Positions 29,443 to 41,807 of a DNA stretch of 64,000 nt are shown one piece after another. The stretch is from Streptomyces sp. Ru71 (GTDB taxonomy: Bacteria; Actinomycetota; Actinomycetes; Streptomycetales; Streptomycetaceae), in contig NZ_PQSS01000008.1 of NCBI RefSeq assembly GCF_002920535.1, positions 1 through 64,000 of the forward strand, read 5' to 3'. The notes under the pieces were generated by a model, which saw only the letters and a program-made list of their open reading frames with translations, did no database searches and was not told where the DNA came from. Position numbers and translations under genes: made by a program. Position 1 is the first letter of the stretch; each line of letters begins with the position of its first letter.

Positions 29443-32114
29443 TGGAGTCGGCTGAGATCCGCCGCCGCTGGCTGAGCTTCTTCGAGGAGCGCGGGCACAC
29501 CGTCGTCCCTTCGGCGTCGCTCATCGCGGACGACCCGACTCTGCTCCTCGTCCCCGCCGGCATGGTGCCCTTCAAGCCCTACTTCCTGGGTGAGGTCAAG
29601 CCGCCCTTCCCGCGCGCCACGAGCGTGCAGAAGTGCGTGCGCACGCCCGACATCGAAGAGGTCGGCAAGACCACGCGGCACGGCACGTTCTTCCAGATGT
29701 GCGGCAACTTCTCCTTCGGCGACTACTTCAAGGAAGGCGCCATCAAGCTCGCCTGGGAGCTGCTCACCACGCCCCAGGACAAGGGCGGTTACGGCCTCGA
29801 CCCCGAGCGCCTGTGGATCACCGTCTACAAGGACGACGACGAGGCCGAGCGCATCTGGCACGAGGTCGTCGGCGTGCCCAAGGAGCGCATCCAGCGCCTG
29901 GGCATGAAGGACAACTACTGGTCCATGGGCGTGCCCGGCCCGTGCGGCCCCTGCTCCGAGATCAACTACGACCGCGGCCCCGAGTTCGGCGTCGAGGGCG
30001 GCCCGGCCGTCAACGACGAGCGGTACGTGGAGATCTGGAACCTCGTCTTCATGCAGTACGAGCGCGGCGAGGGCATCGGCAAGGACAACTTCGAGATCCT
30101 CGGCGAGCTGCCGAGCAAGAACATCGACACGGGCCTCGGCCTGGAGCGCCTCGCCATGATTCTGCAGGGCGTGCAGAACATGTACGAGATCGACACCTCC
30201 ATGGCCGTGATCGACAAGGCCACCGAGCTGACCGGCGTCCGCTACGGCGACGCCCACACCTCGGACGTGTCCCTGCGGGTGGTCACCGACCACATGCGCA
30301 CGGCCACCATGCTCATCGGCGACGGCGTCACCCCGGGCAACGAGGGCCGCGGCTACGTCCTGCGCCGCATCATGCGCCGCGCCATCCGCAACATGCGGCT
30401 GCTCGGCGCCACCGGTCCGGTCGTCAAGGACCTGATCGACACCGTGATCGGCATGATGGGCCAGCAGTACCCCGAGCTGATCACCGACCGCGAGCGCATC
30501 GAGAAGGTCGCCCTCGCCGAGGAGAACGCCTTCCTCAAGACGCTGAAGGCCGGCACCAACATCCTCGACACCGCCGTCACCGAGACCAAGCAGTCCGGCG
30601 GCACGGTCCTGCCCGGCGACAAGGCGTTCCTGCTCCACGACACCTGGGGCTTCCCGATCGACCTCACCCTGGAGATGGCCGCCGAGCAGGGGCTGTCCGT
30701 GGACGAGGAGGGCTTCCGCCGCCTGATGAAGGAGCAGCGGGAGCGCGCCAAGGCCGACGCCCAGGCCAAGAAGACCGGCCACGCCGACATGGGCGCCTAC
30801 CGCGAGATCGCCGACTCCGCCGGTGCCACCGACTTCATCGGTTACACGGACACCGAGGGCGAGTCCACGATCGTCGGCATCCTGGTCGACGGCGTCTCCT
30901 CCCCGGCCGCCAGTGAGGGCGACGAGGTGGAGGTCGTGCTCGACCGCACCCCGTTCTACGCCGAGGGCGGCGGCCAGATCGGCGACACCGGCCGCATCAA
31001 GGTGGACACCGGTGCCGTCATCGAGGTCCGCGACTGCCAGAAGCCGGTCCCGGGCGTCTACGTCCACAAGGGCGTCGTCCAGGTCGGCGAGGTGACCGTC
31101 GGAGCCAAGGCCCACGCCTCCATCGACGCCCGCCGCCGCACCGCCATCGCCCGCGCCCACTCGGCCACCCACCTCACCCACCAGGCCCTGCGCGACGCGC
31201 TCGGCCCGACGGCCGCCCAGGCCGGTTCGGAGAACCAGCCCGGCCGCTTCCGCTTCGACTTCGGCTCGCCGTCCGCCGTTCCGACGGCCGTGATGACCGA
31301 CGTCGAGCAGAAGATCAATGAGGTGCTGGCCCGCGACCTCGACGTGCGCGCCGAGGTCATGGGCATCGACGAGGCCAAGAAGCAGGGCGCCATCGCCGAG
31401 TTCGGCGAGAAGTACGGCGAGCGGGTCCGCGTGGTCACCATCGGCGACTTCTCCAAGGAGCTGTGCGGCGGCACGCACGTGCACAACACCGCCCAGCTGG
31501 GTCTGGTGAAGCTGCTGGGCGAGTCCTCCATCGGCTCGGGTGTGCGCCGTATCGAGGCCCTCGTCGGTGTCGACGCCTACAACTTCCTCGCCCGCGAGCA
31601 CACGGTCGTCAACCAGCTGACCGAGCTGCTCAAGGGCCGCCCGGAGGAGCTGCCGGAGAAGGTCTCCGCCATGCTCGGCAAGCTGAAGGACGCCGAGAAG
31701 GAGATCGAGAAGTTCCGCGCGGAGAAGGTGCTCCAGGCCGCCGCCGGTCTCGCCGAGTCCGCCAAGGACGTGCGGGGCGTGGCCGTCGTCACGGGCCAGG
31801 TCCCGGACGGCACCACCCCGGACGACCTGCGCAAGCTGGTCCTCGACGTCCGTGGCCGCATCCAGGGCGGCCGGGCCGCCGTGGTCGCCCTGTTCACGGT
31901 GAACAACGGCAAGCCGCTGACCGTCATCGCCACCAATGACGCCGCCCGCGAGCGCGGTCTGAAGGCCGGTGACCTGGTGCGCACCGCCGCCAAGACCCTC
32001 GGCGGCGGCGGTGGCGGCAAGCCGGACGTCGCCCAGGGCGGCGGCCAGAACCCGGCTGCCGTCGGCGAGGCCGTGGACGCCGTCGAGCGGCTCGTCGCCG
32101 AGACGGCCAAGTGA
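29442..32114 (+). CDS. alaS: Alanyl-tRNA synthetase
   Basis: 890 aa class II synthetase with editing. Aminoacylation core: [22 protein letters not shown], the [17 protein letters not shown] segment and [16 protein letters not shown]. Editing domain zinc ligands: [11 protein letters not shown] and [13 protein letters not shown]. The C-terminal oligomerisation/C-Ala domain ends with [15 protein letters not shown]. Overlaps the upstream small gene by one base and is followed by ruvX after 27 bp. Confidence 0.97.
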   Translation: MESAEIRRRWLSFFEERGHTVVPSASLIADDPTLLLVPAGMVPFKPYFLGEVKPPFPRATSVQKCVRTPDIEEVGKTTRHGTFFQMCGNFSFGDYFKEGAIKLAWELLTTPQDKGGYGLDPERLWITVYKDDDEAERIWHEVVGVPKERIQRLGMKDNYWSMGVPGPCGPCSEINYDRGPEFGVEGGPAVNDERYVEIWNLVFMQYERGEGIGKDNFEILGELPSKNIDTGLGLERLAMILQGVQNMYEIDTSMAVIDKATELTGVRYGDAHTSDVSLRVVTDHMRTATMLIGDGVTPGNEGRGYVLRRIMRRAIRNMRLLGATGPVVKDLIDTVIGMMGQQYPELITDRERIEKVALAEENAFLKTLKAGTNILDTAVTETKQSGGTVLPGDKAFLLHDTWGFPIDLTLEMAAEQGLSVDEEGFRRLMKEQRERAKADAQAKKTGHADMGAYREIADSAGATDFIGYTDTEGESTIVGILVDGVSSPAASEGDEVEVVLDRTPFYAEGGGQIGDTGRIKVDTGAVIEVRDCQKPVPGVYVHKGVVQVGEVTVGAKAHASIDARRRTAIARAHSATHLTHQALRDALGPTAAQAGSENQPGRFRFDFGSPSAVPTAVMTDVEQKINEVLARDLDVRAEVMGIDEAKKQGAIAEFGEKYGERVRVVTIGDFSKELCGGTHVHNTAQLGLVKLLGESSIGSGVRRIEALVGVDAYNFLAREHTVVNQLTELLKGRPEELPEKVSAMLGKLKDAEKEIEKFRAEKVLQAAAGLAESAKDVRGVAVVTGQVPDGTTPDDLRKLVLDVRGRIQGGRAAVVALFTVNNGKPLTVIATNDAARERGLKAGDLVRTAAKTLGGGGGGKPDVAQGGGQNPAAVGEAVDAVERLVAETAK

Positions 32115-32141
32115 CGGTTCGGTAAGGAAACGGTCGGAATC

Positions 32142-32606
32142 ATGCGCAGAGGACGTCGGCTCTCGATCGACGTCGGGGACGCCCGGATCGGGGTCGCCTC
32201 GTGCGACCCCGACGGGATCCTCGCCACACCGGTGGAGACGGTTCCCGGCCGGGACGTCCCGGCCGCCCACCGCCGCCTGCGGCAGCTGGTCGAGGAGTAC
32301 GAGCCGATCGAGGTCGTCGTCGGTCTCCCTCGCTCCCTCAAGGGGGGCGAGGGCCCGGCCGCCGTCAAGGTCCGCACGTTCGCACAGGAGCTGGCACGCG
32401 GCATCAAGCCGGTGCCGGTCCGCCTGGTCGACGAGCGGATGACCACGGTCACGGCCAGCCAGGGACTGCGCGCCTCGGGCGTGAAGTCCAAGAAGGGCCG
32501 CTCGGTCATCGACCAGGCGGCCGCCGTCATCATCCTGCAGCAGGCCCTCGAATCCGAACGGGTGTCAGGGAAAGCGCCCGGCGAGGGCGTCGAAGTGGTC
32601 ATCTGA
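32142..32606 (+). CDS. ruvX: Putative pre-16S rRNA nuclease RuvX/YqgF
   Basis: 154 aa RNase H-fold protein. The N-terminal RRLSIDVGDARIGVA carries the first catalytic Asp. EVVVGLPRSLKGGEGPAA and VDERMTTVTASQ are family blocks, and the last acidic motif is in VIDQAAAVIILQQAL. In E. coli the family matures the 5' end of 16S rRNA. It sits between alaS and mltG, a common bacterial order. Confidence 0.94.
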   Translation: MRRGRRLSIDVGDARIGVASCDPDGILATPVETVPGRDVPAAHRRLRQLVEEYEPIEVVVGLPRSLKGGEGPAAVKVRTFAQELARGIKPVPVRLVDERMTTVTASQGLRASGVKSKKGRSVIDQAAAVIILQQALESERVSGKAPGEGVEVVI

Positions 32607-32728
32607 TCGCGATACGGTAACGTTCCGCGCGATGCGGCGGTGTTCGAACAGCTGCCGCACAACAAGAGGCGGGACGGGAGCCGGAGCCACCAGCCGCGTG
32701 ACCGCCGCCTCGCGGCTCTAGGGGATCG

Positions 32729-34444
32729 ATGACTGAGTATGGCCGGGGCCAAGGCTCCGAACCGTGGCATCCGGAGGACCCGTTGTACGGGGACGGCGGA
32801 TGGGGAGGGCAGCAGCCCCACGTGGGCCATCAGCCTGCCCACGGCGGCCAGCAGCACTATCCGCAGCAGCCGCAGCACCAGGACTACGGCGACTGGGGCC
32901 ACGGCCAGCAGCCCGGCTACGACCAGCAGCAGTACCCGCAGTACTACAGCGATCAGCAGTACCCCCAGGGCGGCGGCGAGCAGCAGTACCACCAGAGCGG
33001 CGGCAACCAGCACCACCCGCAGGGCGGCGGCTGGGACGGCACCGGCACGCACACGCACATGCCGTACCCGCCCGATCCCGGTGACCCCTACGGACACCAG
33101 GCCGTGGCCTACGGCGGTGAGCAGCCCGACTTCTACCAGACCGAGGACGCCTACCCGCCGCCCGAGCCGCCCGCCCGGCGCCGCACGGAGCCCGAGCCGC
33201 GGGAGACCGACTGGGACCCCGGCCCCGACCAGGGCGAGCACGCCTTCTTCGCGGGCGACGACGGCGAGGACCCCGACGAGGAGGCCCGGCCCCGGGGGCG
33301 CGCGGCCCGGCGCGGCGGCGGCAAAGGGGGCAACGGAGGCAAAGGCGGCAAGGGCGGCAAGAAGAAGAGCCGTAACGGCGTCGCCTGCCTGGTGGTCCTG
33401 CTGGTGTTCGGCGGCGGACTCGCCGGGGTCGGCTACGTCGGCTACACCTTCTACCAAAATCGTTTCGGCGCGGCTCCGGACTACGCCGGCGACGGCACGG
33501 GCGAGTCGGTGACCGTGGAGATCCCCAAGGGCGCCGGCGGCTACGACATCGGGCGCCGGCTGAAGGCGGCGGGCGTGGTCAAGAGCGTCGACGCCTTCGT
33601 CTCCGCCCAGCAGCAGAACCCCAAGGGCAACACCATCCAGGCCGGCGCCTACATCCTGCGCAAGCAGATGTCCGCCGCGAGCGCCGTCCAGATGATGCTC
33701 GACCCCAAGAGCCAGAACAACGTCATGGTCACGCCCGGCGAGCGCAACGCGCACGTCTACGCGGCCATCGACCTCAAACTCGGCCTGGCCACCGGCACCA
33801 CCAAGGGCATCGCCGACAAGCAGTACAAGACCCTCGGCCTGCCCTCCTGGGCGAACAGCGACAGCGAGATCAAGGACCCGCTGGAGGGCTTCCTCGCCCC
33901 GGGCACCTATCCCGCGGCCAAGGGCATGAAGCCCGAGGCGGTGCTCAAGGCGATGGTGACCCAGGCGAACGAGGTGTACAGCCGCTACGACCTGAAGGGC
34001 AAGGCCGCCTCCCTCGGGCTGAAGGACCCGCTGCAGCTCATCACGGTCGCCAGCCTCGTCCAGGCCGAGGGCAAGACGCACGACGACTACCGCAAGATGG
34101 CCGAGGTCGTCTACAACCGTCTCAAGCCCACGAACACCGAGACCAACCAGCTGCTGCAGTTCGACTCGACCTACAACTACCTCAAGGGTCAGAGCAACAT
34201 CCACATCACCGAACGTGAGATCAACAGCAACAAGGACCCGTACAACACGTACACCAACAAGGGCCTGCCGCCCGGCCCCATCGGCAACCCCGGTGAGGAC
34301 GCCATGAAGGCGGCGCTGAATCCGACGCACGACGGCTGGATCTACTTCGTGGCGACCGACGGCGAGAACAACACCGAGTTCGCCAAGACGTACGCCGAAT
34401 TCAAGCAGCTCAGGGACAAGTTCAATGACAGCACGGGCAACTGA
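32729..34444 (+). CDS. mltG: Endolytic murein transglycosylase MltG
   Basis: 571 aa. Cytoplasmic N-terminal region of about 210 residues is intrinsically disordered, rich in Gln/His/Gly/Tyr (QYPQYYSDQQYPQGGG-type repeats) then acidic, then a Lys/Gly-rich stretch. One membrane helix (VACLVVLLVFGGGLAGVGYVGYTF) follows, then the extracytoplasmic YceG domain. The catalytic Glu is Glu447 in ASLVQAEGKTHDDYRKMAEVVYNRL, with the later GLPPGPIGNPGEDAMKAAL motif intact. It cuts nascent glycan strands. The last 20 bp overlap aroE. Confidence 0.93.
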   Translation: MTEYGRGQGSEPWHPEDPLYGDGGWGGQQPHVGHQPAHGGQQHYPQQPQHQDYGDWGHGQQPGYDQQQYPQYYSDQQYPQGGGEQQYHQSGGNQHHPQGGGWDGTGTHTHMPYPPDPGDPYGHQAVAYGGEQPDFYQTEDAYPPPEPPARRRTEPEPRETDWDPGPDQGEHAFFAGDDGEDPDEEARPRGRAARRGGGKGGNGGKGGKGGKKKSRNGVACLVVLLVFGGGLAGVGYVGYTFYQNRFGAAPDYAGDGTGESVTVEIPKGAGGYDIGRRLKAAGVVKSVDAFVSAQQQNPKGNTIQAGAYILRKQMSAASAVQMMLDPKSQNNVMVTPGERNAHVYAAIDLKLGLATGTTKGIADKQYKTLGLPSWANSDSEIKDPLEGFLAPGTYPAAKGMKPEAVLKAMVTQANEVYSRYDLKGKAASLGLKDPLQLITVASLVQAEGKTHDDYRKMAEVVYNRLKPTNTETNQLLQFDSTYNYLKGQSNIHITEREINSNKDPYNTYTNKGLPPGPIGNPGEDAMKAALNPTHDGWIYFVATDGENNTEFAKTYAEFKQLRDKFNDSTGN

Positions 34445-35264
34445 CGGCCGCCGCGCCGCCGTCCTCGGCTCGCCCATCGCCCACTCGCTCTCCCCGGTGC
34501 TGCACCGCACCGCGTACGCCGAGCTGGGGCTCGACGGCTGGAGCTACGACCGCTTCGAGGTCGACGAGGCCGGCCTGCCCGCCTTCTTCGACGGGCTCGG
34601 TCCCGGGTGGGCGGGACTGTCGCTGACCATGCCGCTGAAGCGGGCGGTGATCCCGCTGCTCGACGAGATCAGCGAGACCGCGGCCTCGGTGGAGGCGGTG
34701 AACACGGTGGTCTTCACCGAGGACGGCCGCCGGGTCGGGGACAACACCGACATCCCCGGCATGGTGGCGGCCCTGCGCGAGCACGGCGTCGAAGAGGTCG
34801 ACACGGCCGCCGTCCTCGGCGCCGGTGCCACCGCCTCCTCCGCGCTGGCCGCGCTGTCCCGGGTGTGTTCCGGTGAGGTCGTGGTGTACGTGCGCAGCGC
34901 CGCCCGCGCCGCCGAGATGCGCCAGTGGGGCGAGCGCCTGGACGTCGAGGTGCGCACCGCGGACTGGTCCCAGGCGGCGGAGGCCCTGCACGCGCCCCTG
35001 GTGATCGCGACGACCCCGGCCGGGACGACCGACGCCCTCGCCGCCGCCGTACCGGAGCGGCCCACCACGCTCTTCGACGTGCTCTACGAGCCCTGGCCGA
35101 CCGAGCTCGCGGCGCGCTGGTCGATGTTCGGCGGGGCCGTGGTCAGCGGCCTGGACCTGCTGGTGCACCAGGCGGTGCTCCAGGTCGAGCAGATGACCGG
35201 GCGGGCCCCCGCCCCGCTGGAGGCGATGCGCCGGGCCGGCGAGAAGGCGCTCGCCGAGCGCTGA
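34425..35264 (+). CDS. aroE: Shikimate dehydrogenase
   Basis: 279 aa NADP-dependent reduction of 3-dehydroshikimate to shikimate. Substrate site GSPIAHSLSPVLHRTAY, catalytic Lys72 in SLTMPLKRAVIPL, Asp109 in GDNTDIPGM, and the nucleotide loop VLGAGATASSALAALS are present. The ATG lies inside the mltG reading frame (20-bp overlap), so translation is likely coupled. First of four shikimate genes (aroE, aroC, aroK, aroB), with a 209-bp gap before aroC. Confidence 0.95.
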   Translation: MTARATDGRRAAVLGSPIAHSLSPVLHRTAYAELGLDGWSYDRFEVDEAGLPAFFDGLGPGWAGLSLTMPLKRAVIPLLDEISETAASVEAVNTVVFTEDGRRVGDNTDIPGMVAALREHGVEEVDTAAVLGAGATASSALAALSRVCSGEVVVYVRSAARAAEMRQWGERLDVEVRTADWSQAAEALHAPLVIATTPAGTTDALAAAVPERPTTLFDVLYEPWPTELAARWSMFGGAVVSGLDLLVHQAVLQVEQMTGRAPAPLEAMRRAGEKALAER

Positions 35265-35320
35265 CGTCCACGCCGGCCTCGTCGAGGGACGGTGCCGTCG
35301 GGGGTGCCGGCGTCCACGTC
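35263..35320 (+). terminator. Imperfect inverted repeat after aroE
   Basis: GACGTCCACGCCGGC at 35263-35277, beginning inside the aroE stop, and GCCGGCGTCCACGTC at 35306-35320 pair in 13 of 15 positions around a 28-nt loop that can itself fold. It is in the 209-bp gap before aroC, which holds no gene. It could be a terminator or attenuator; the long loop makes this uncertain. Confidence 0.4.
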
Positions 35321-35473
35321 GGCGTCCGCCTGCTGGACCTGCACCAGGACTCCAGCGAGGACGTGGGAGGATCGGAGGTGGCGGGCCCGGGCCGCGCACC
35401 CGGTCGCGCCGTCGCGGTACGCGTGCGTGCGTGTACCCGGAGCAGAACCAGGCGCGAGCACTGAGGAGCATCG

Positions 35474-38258
<2,785 letters not shown>

Positions 38259-38309
38259 GTCCCACGGCGCCCGTTGCGCCCGATTCCCCGTCCCCACCGG
38301 GCACTTCAC

Positions 38310-38349
38310 ACCGCCCCCGGCCGTTCACCAATCGGCGGCCGGGGGCGGT
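38310..38349 (+). terminator. Terminator after aroB
   Basis: Perfect 14-bp stem, ACCGCCCCCGGCCG (38310-38323) with CGGCCGGGGGCGGT (38336-38349), and a 12-nt loop. Confidence 0.85.
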
Positions 38350-38419
38350 ACCGTTCGGTAGGGCGGGGTTCGCCCCCGCTGCCAGCGTCAATTGCCTGTA
38401 CGAGACGGAGTGGCACCGG

Positions 38420-39314
38420 ATGCAGCACGCAGTGGGTTCTCCGCTGCCGCCGCCCCACCAGCCGGGGCACGGACCCGCCGTCGGCTGGTCACCGGCCGCA
38501 CATCACCCGGGCGCCCACCAGGGCCCGGCACCCGCACCGCAGGGCTCGGGCCCCGTGCCCCCGCCGCCCCCGGGCTTCACCGGGGCGCCGCCCTCGGTCC
38601 CGCCCCCGCCGCACCCCGCCGCGCCGCCCCAGGCGATGCCGCCGCACCCCTCCGCGCCGCCGCCCCCCGACACCACCGGCCATGTCGCGCTGCCCCCCCG
38701 GCGGCCCGGTCGGCGTGCCCACCGCACCGCCCACCCCGGTCGCCCCCGACCCGGCGACCACCACCCTGGCCGTGCTGCTGATCGGCCCGGCCGGCGCCGG
38801 CAAGACCAGCGTCGCCCGCTACTGGGCCGACCACCGCGGCGTGCCCACGGCCCACATCAGCCTCGACGACGTGCGCGAATGGGTCCGCTCGGGCTTCGCC
38901 GACCCGCAGTCGGGCTGGAACGACCACTCCGAGGCCCAGTACCGCCTCGCCCGCCGCACCTGCGGCTTCGCCGCGCGCAACTTCCTCGCCAACGGCATCT
39001 CCTGCATCCTCGACGACGCCGTCTTCCCCGACCGCCCCGTGGTCGGCCTCGGCGGCTGGAAACGGCACGTCGGGCCCGGCCTGCTCCCGGTCGTCCTGCT
39101 GCCCGGCCTCGACATCGTCCTGGAGCGCAACGCCGAGCGCTCGGGCAACCGTCGCCTCACCGACGAGGAGGTCGCCCGCATCCACGGCCGGATGGCCGGC
39201 TGGTACGGCTCGGGCCTGCCGATCATCGACAACTCGCAACTCGACGTCCCGGAGACGGCGAAGATCCTGGACGACGTCCTGGCAAGAGCGATAGCGAGCC
39301 CCCCGCAGTGGTAG
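38420..39314 (+). pseudogene. P-loop (AAA_33-like) ATPase gene with a 1-nt frameshift at a C7 run
   Basis: From the ATG at 38420 an N-terminal Pro/His/Gly/Ala-rich region of about 92 residues reads as far as HVALPP, then a run of seven C (38693-38699) shifts frame. With six C the protein would continue PPGGPVGVPTAPPTP into a normal P-loop domain (LLIGPAGAGKTSVARYW, LDDVREWVRSGF, ILDDAVFPDRP, VVLLPGLDIVLERNAERS), resembling AAA_33/chloramphenicol-phosphotransferase-like kinases. Total length 895 bp is one more than a multiple of three. An in-frame GTG at 38715 could still start the P-loop domain alone. Sequencing error, real mutation or slippage are all possible. Substrate unknown. Confidence 0.8.
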
Positions 39315-39340
39315 CCAACGGGAGCGCGCCAACCTGAAAA

Positions 39341-39384
39341 GGGGCGCGGAGAACTGCGCGACCAGCCACACACGGCCCGCACCC
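39341..39384. repeat. Streptomyces intergenic GGGGCGCGG-AACTGCGCGACCAGCC element
   Basis: The sequence GGGGCGCGGAGAACTGCGCG followed by ACCAGCCACACACGG resembles a dispersed intergenic repeat I recognise from many Streptomyces genomes. It lies in the 154-bp gap between the frameshifted P-loop gene and the M24 gene. Only one copy was noticed in this window. Confidence 0.6.
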
Positions 39385-39468
39385 GGAAGACACCGCGCAT
39401 CCCCACGGCGACCCCCCTTCGGCCCTCCCCAACCGGCACAAAACGCCCACCCCTCCTACGCTCGTCTC

Positions 39469-40575
39469 ATGTCAGAGGTGCACGCCAGCCGCAGAGCCCG
39501 GCTGAGGGAACGCTGCAACGCCGGCGGCAGCCAGTCCGCCCTGGTGACCCGCCCCGCCAACGTCCGCTACCTCGCCGGCGCGGCCCCGCAGGGCGCCGCC
39601 CTGCTGCTGGGCCGGGGCGAGGACGTCCTGGTCTGCGCGGGACCGCCGGGCGACCAGCCCCTGGACGGCCGCCCCGACGATGCCCTGCGCGTCCACACCC
39701 TCTCCCACTCCGGCGGCGACGCGGTCGTCGCCGCGGCGGACCTGGCCCAGGCCGCCGGAGTGGACGCCCTCGCCGTGGAGGAGCACCACCTGACCGTCTC
39801 CCGGCACCGGGCCATCCTCTCGGTCGCCCCCCGGATGCGCCTGGCCGACCTCGGCGGTGCAGTCGAGCAGCTCAGGGTGGTCAAGGACGAGGAGGAGATC
39901 TCCTGTCTGCGCATCGGCGCCGAGATCGCCGACCAGGCCCTCGGCGAGCTGCTGGAGTCCATCCTGGTCGGCCGCACCGAACGCCACCTCGCCCTGGAGC
40001 TGGAGCGCCGGCTGGTCGACCACGGCGCGGACGGTCCGGCCTTCCCCACCTCGGTCGCCACCGGCCCGCACGCCGGCCGTCGCGGGCACCGGCCCACCGA
40101 CCGCCGGGTGGAGGAGGGCGACTTTCTCTCCGTCTGCCTGGGCGCCACCTACCGGGGCTACCGCTGCGAGATCGGCCGCACCTTCGTCATCGGCACCTCG
40201 CCCGCCGACTGGCAGATCGAGCTGTACGACCTGGTCTTCGCCGCTCAGCGGGCGGGTCGTGAGAGCCTGACGCCGGGCACGCCGTACCGGGACGTGGACC
40301 GCGCGGCCCGGCAGGTGCTGGACTCCGCCGGTCACGCGGAGCGTCTTCTTCCGCTCACCGGACACGGTGTCGGACTCGAAATCGACGAGGACCCTCAGTT
40401 GACCCCCGCGGCCATGGGTAAACTGGACGCTTGCGTGCCGGTCACCGTCGAACCGGGGGTCCACCTCCCGGGCCGGGGCGGTGTCCGGATCGATGACACG
40501 CTCGTCGTCCGCCCCGAGGCGGACGGCGGACCCGAGCTACTCACCATCACGACCAAGGAGCTGCTCGCGTTGTAG
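39469..40575 (+). CDS. M24 (Xaa-Pro peptidase-like) protein with degenerate metal site
   Basis: 368 aa with the creatinase N-domain plus pita-bread C-domain layout of aminopeptidase P/prolidase. The five metal ligands of active M24 enzymes are Asp, Asp, His, Glu, Glu. Here the first Asp motif (normally VDFG) reads SVCLG, the second (normally SDxTRTF) reads CEIGRTF, the His in TGHGVGLE and first Glu in [10 protein letters not shown] are kept, and the last Glu is Asp (VRIDDTL). The catalytic His of the VHE motif is Asp (EIDEDP). It is therefore probably inactive or altered. It lies 47 bp upstream of efp, a pairing also seen with active family members in Firmicutes. Confidence 0.85.
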   Translation: MSEVHASRRARLRERCNAGGSQSALVTRPANVRYLAGAAPQGAALLLGRGEDVLVCAGPPGDQPLDGRPDDALRVHTLSHSGGDAVVAAADLAQAAGVDALAVEEHHLTVSRHRAILSVAPRMRLADLGGAVEQLRVVKDEEEISCLRIGAEIADQALGELLESILVGRTERHLALELERRLVDHGADGPAFPTSVATGPHAGRRGHRPTDRRVEEGDFLSVCLGATYRGYRCEIGRTFVIGTSPADWQIELYDLVFAAQRAGRESLTPGTPYRDVDRAARQVLDSAGHAERLLPLTGHGVGLEIDEDPQLTPAAMGKLDACVPVTVEPGVHLPGRGGVRIDDTLVVRPEADGGPELLTITTKELLAL

Positions 40576-40622
40576 GCGCGTGCCCCGGGGTCGTCCACGT
40601 CAGTCCAGGAGATTCCGCAACC

Positions 40623-41189
40623 GTGGCTTCCACGAACGACCTCAAGAACGGCATGGTGCTCAAGCTCGAAGGCGGCCAGCTCTGGTCCGTCGTCGAGTTC
40701 CAGCACGTCAAGCCCGGCAAGGGCCCGGCCTTCGTGCGCACCAAGCTCAAGAACGTGCTGTCCGGGAAGGTCGTCGACAAGACCTTCAACGCCGGCGTCA
40801 AGGTCGAGACGGCCACCGTCGACAAGCGCGACATGCAGTTCTCCTACATGGACGGCGAGTACTTCGTCTTCATGGACATGGAGACCTACGACCAGCTGAT
40901 GGTCGACCGCAAGGCCGTCGGCGACGCCGCCAACTTCCTGATCGAGGGCTTCACCGCCACCGTCGCGCAGCACGAGGGCGAGGTGCTCTTCGTCGAGCTG
41001 CCGGCCGCCGTCGAGCTGACCGTCCAGGAGACCGAGCCGGGCGTCCAGGGCGACCGCTCCACCGGTGGCACCAAGCCCGCCACCCTGGAGACCGGCCACC
41101 AGATCCAGGTCCCGCTCTTCATCACCACCGGTGAGAAGATCAAGGTCGACACCCGCACCAGCGACTACCTCGGCCGGGTGAACGGCTAA
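40623..41189 (+). CDS. efp: Translation elongation factor P
   Basis: 188 aa, three beta-barrel domains. It relieves ribosome stalling at consecutive prolines. The loop that reaches the peptidyl-transferase centre is [15 protein letters not shown] with Lys33 at the tip. The PGKGP form is the actinobacterial subtype, which is thought to work without the beta-lysyl or rhamnosyl modification. Domain III ends [14 protein letters not shown] start at 40623; nusB follows 2 bp after the stop. Confidence 0.97.
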   Translation: MASTNDLKNGMVLKLEGGQLWSVVEFQHVKPGKGPAFVRTKLKNVLSGKVVDKTFNAGVKVETATVDKRDMQFSYMDGEYFVFMDMETYDQLMVDRKAVGDAANFLIEGFTATVAQHEGEVLFVELPAAVELTVQETEPGVQGDRSTGGTKPATLETGHQIQVPLFITTGEKIKVDTRTSDYLGRVNG

Positions 41190-41191
41190 CC

Positions 41192-41626
41192 GTGGCTGCC
41201 CGTAACACGGCCCGCAAGCGCGCCTTCCAGATCCTCTTCGAGGGCGACCAGCGCGGCGCCGACGTCCTGACGGTCCTCGCGGACTGGGTCCGGCTGTCCC
41301 GTTCCGACACCCGGCAGCCGCCGGTGAGCGAGTACACGATGCAGCTGGTCGAGGGCTACGCGAAGCGCGCCAAGCGCATCGACGAGCTGATCTCCCAGTA
41401 CGCGGTGGGCTGGACGCTGGACCGGATGCCGGTCGTCGACCGGAACATCCTGCGTCTGGGCGCCTACGAGCTGCTCTGGGTCGACGAGACCCCGGACGCC
41501 GTCGTGCTGGACGAGATGGTGCAGCTGGCGAAGGAGTTCTCCACCGACGAGTCGCCGTCGTTCGTCAACGGCCTGCTCGGCCGGCTGAAGGAGCTCAAGC
41601 CCTCGCTGCGCCGGGACGAGGCGTAA
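41192..41626 (+). CDS. nusB: Transcription antitermination protein NusB
   Basis: 144 aa all-helical protein that binds boxA RNA with S10 in rRNA antitermination. Family blocks NTARKRAFQILFEGDQRG, DRNILRLGAYELLW, VLDEMVQLAKEFSTDESPSFVNGLLGRL are intact. GTG start at 41192 is two bases after the efp stop, so the two are coupled. Two strong hairpins follow. Confidence 0.96.
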   Translation: MAARNTARKRAFQILFEGDQRGADVLTVLADWVRLSRSDTRQPPVSEYTMQLVEGYAKRAKRIDELISQYAVGWTLDRMPVVDRNILRLGAYELLWVDETPDAVVLDEMVQLAKEFSTDESPSFVNGLLGRLKELKPSLRRDEA

Positions 41627-41639
41627 CCGAACCCCAGAT

Positions 41640-41679
41640 GCCCCAGGGCCCGCAGCGCGCTCGCTGCGGGCCCTGGGGC
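41640..41679 (+). terminator. Terminator after nusB
   Basis: Perfect 18-bp stem, 41640-41657 with 41662-41679, and a CGCT loop. Lies 13 bases after the nusB stop. Confidence 0.9.
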
Positions 41680-41736
41680 GTTGCGGGCCGGGCCGGGGCG
41701 TTCCCGGACGGCCACGGCGTGTGAGGCGCGCAGAAA

Positions 41737-41782
41737 GCCGCCGGGGTGGCCGGAACCGTACAGTTCCGGCCACCCCGGCGGC
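41737..41782. terminator. Bidirectional terminator between nusB and bldD
   Basis: Perfect 20-bp stem, 41737-41756 with 41763-41782, and loop CGTACA. GAAA before and TTTC shortly after give near-symmetric flanks. It lies 25 bases beyond the bldD stop on the minus strand, so it most likely terminates bldD and backs up the nusB terminator. Confidence 0.9.
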
Positions 41783-41807
41783 ACGTTTCTGCTGAGCGGC
41801 GGAGCGG

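Noticed and set aside
29232..32270. Long open frame antisense to alaS
   Set aside because: Same codon-bias shadow; the sense frame is an unmistakable AlaRS.
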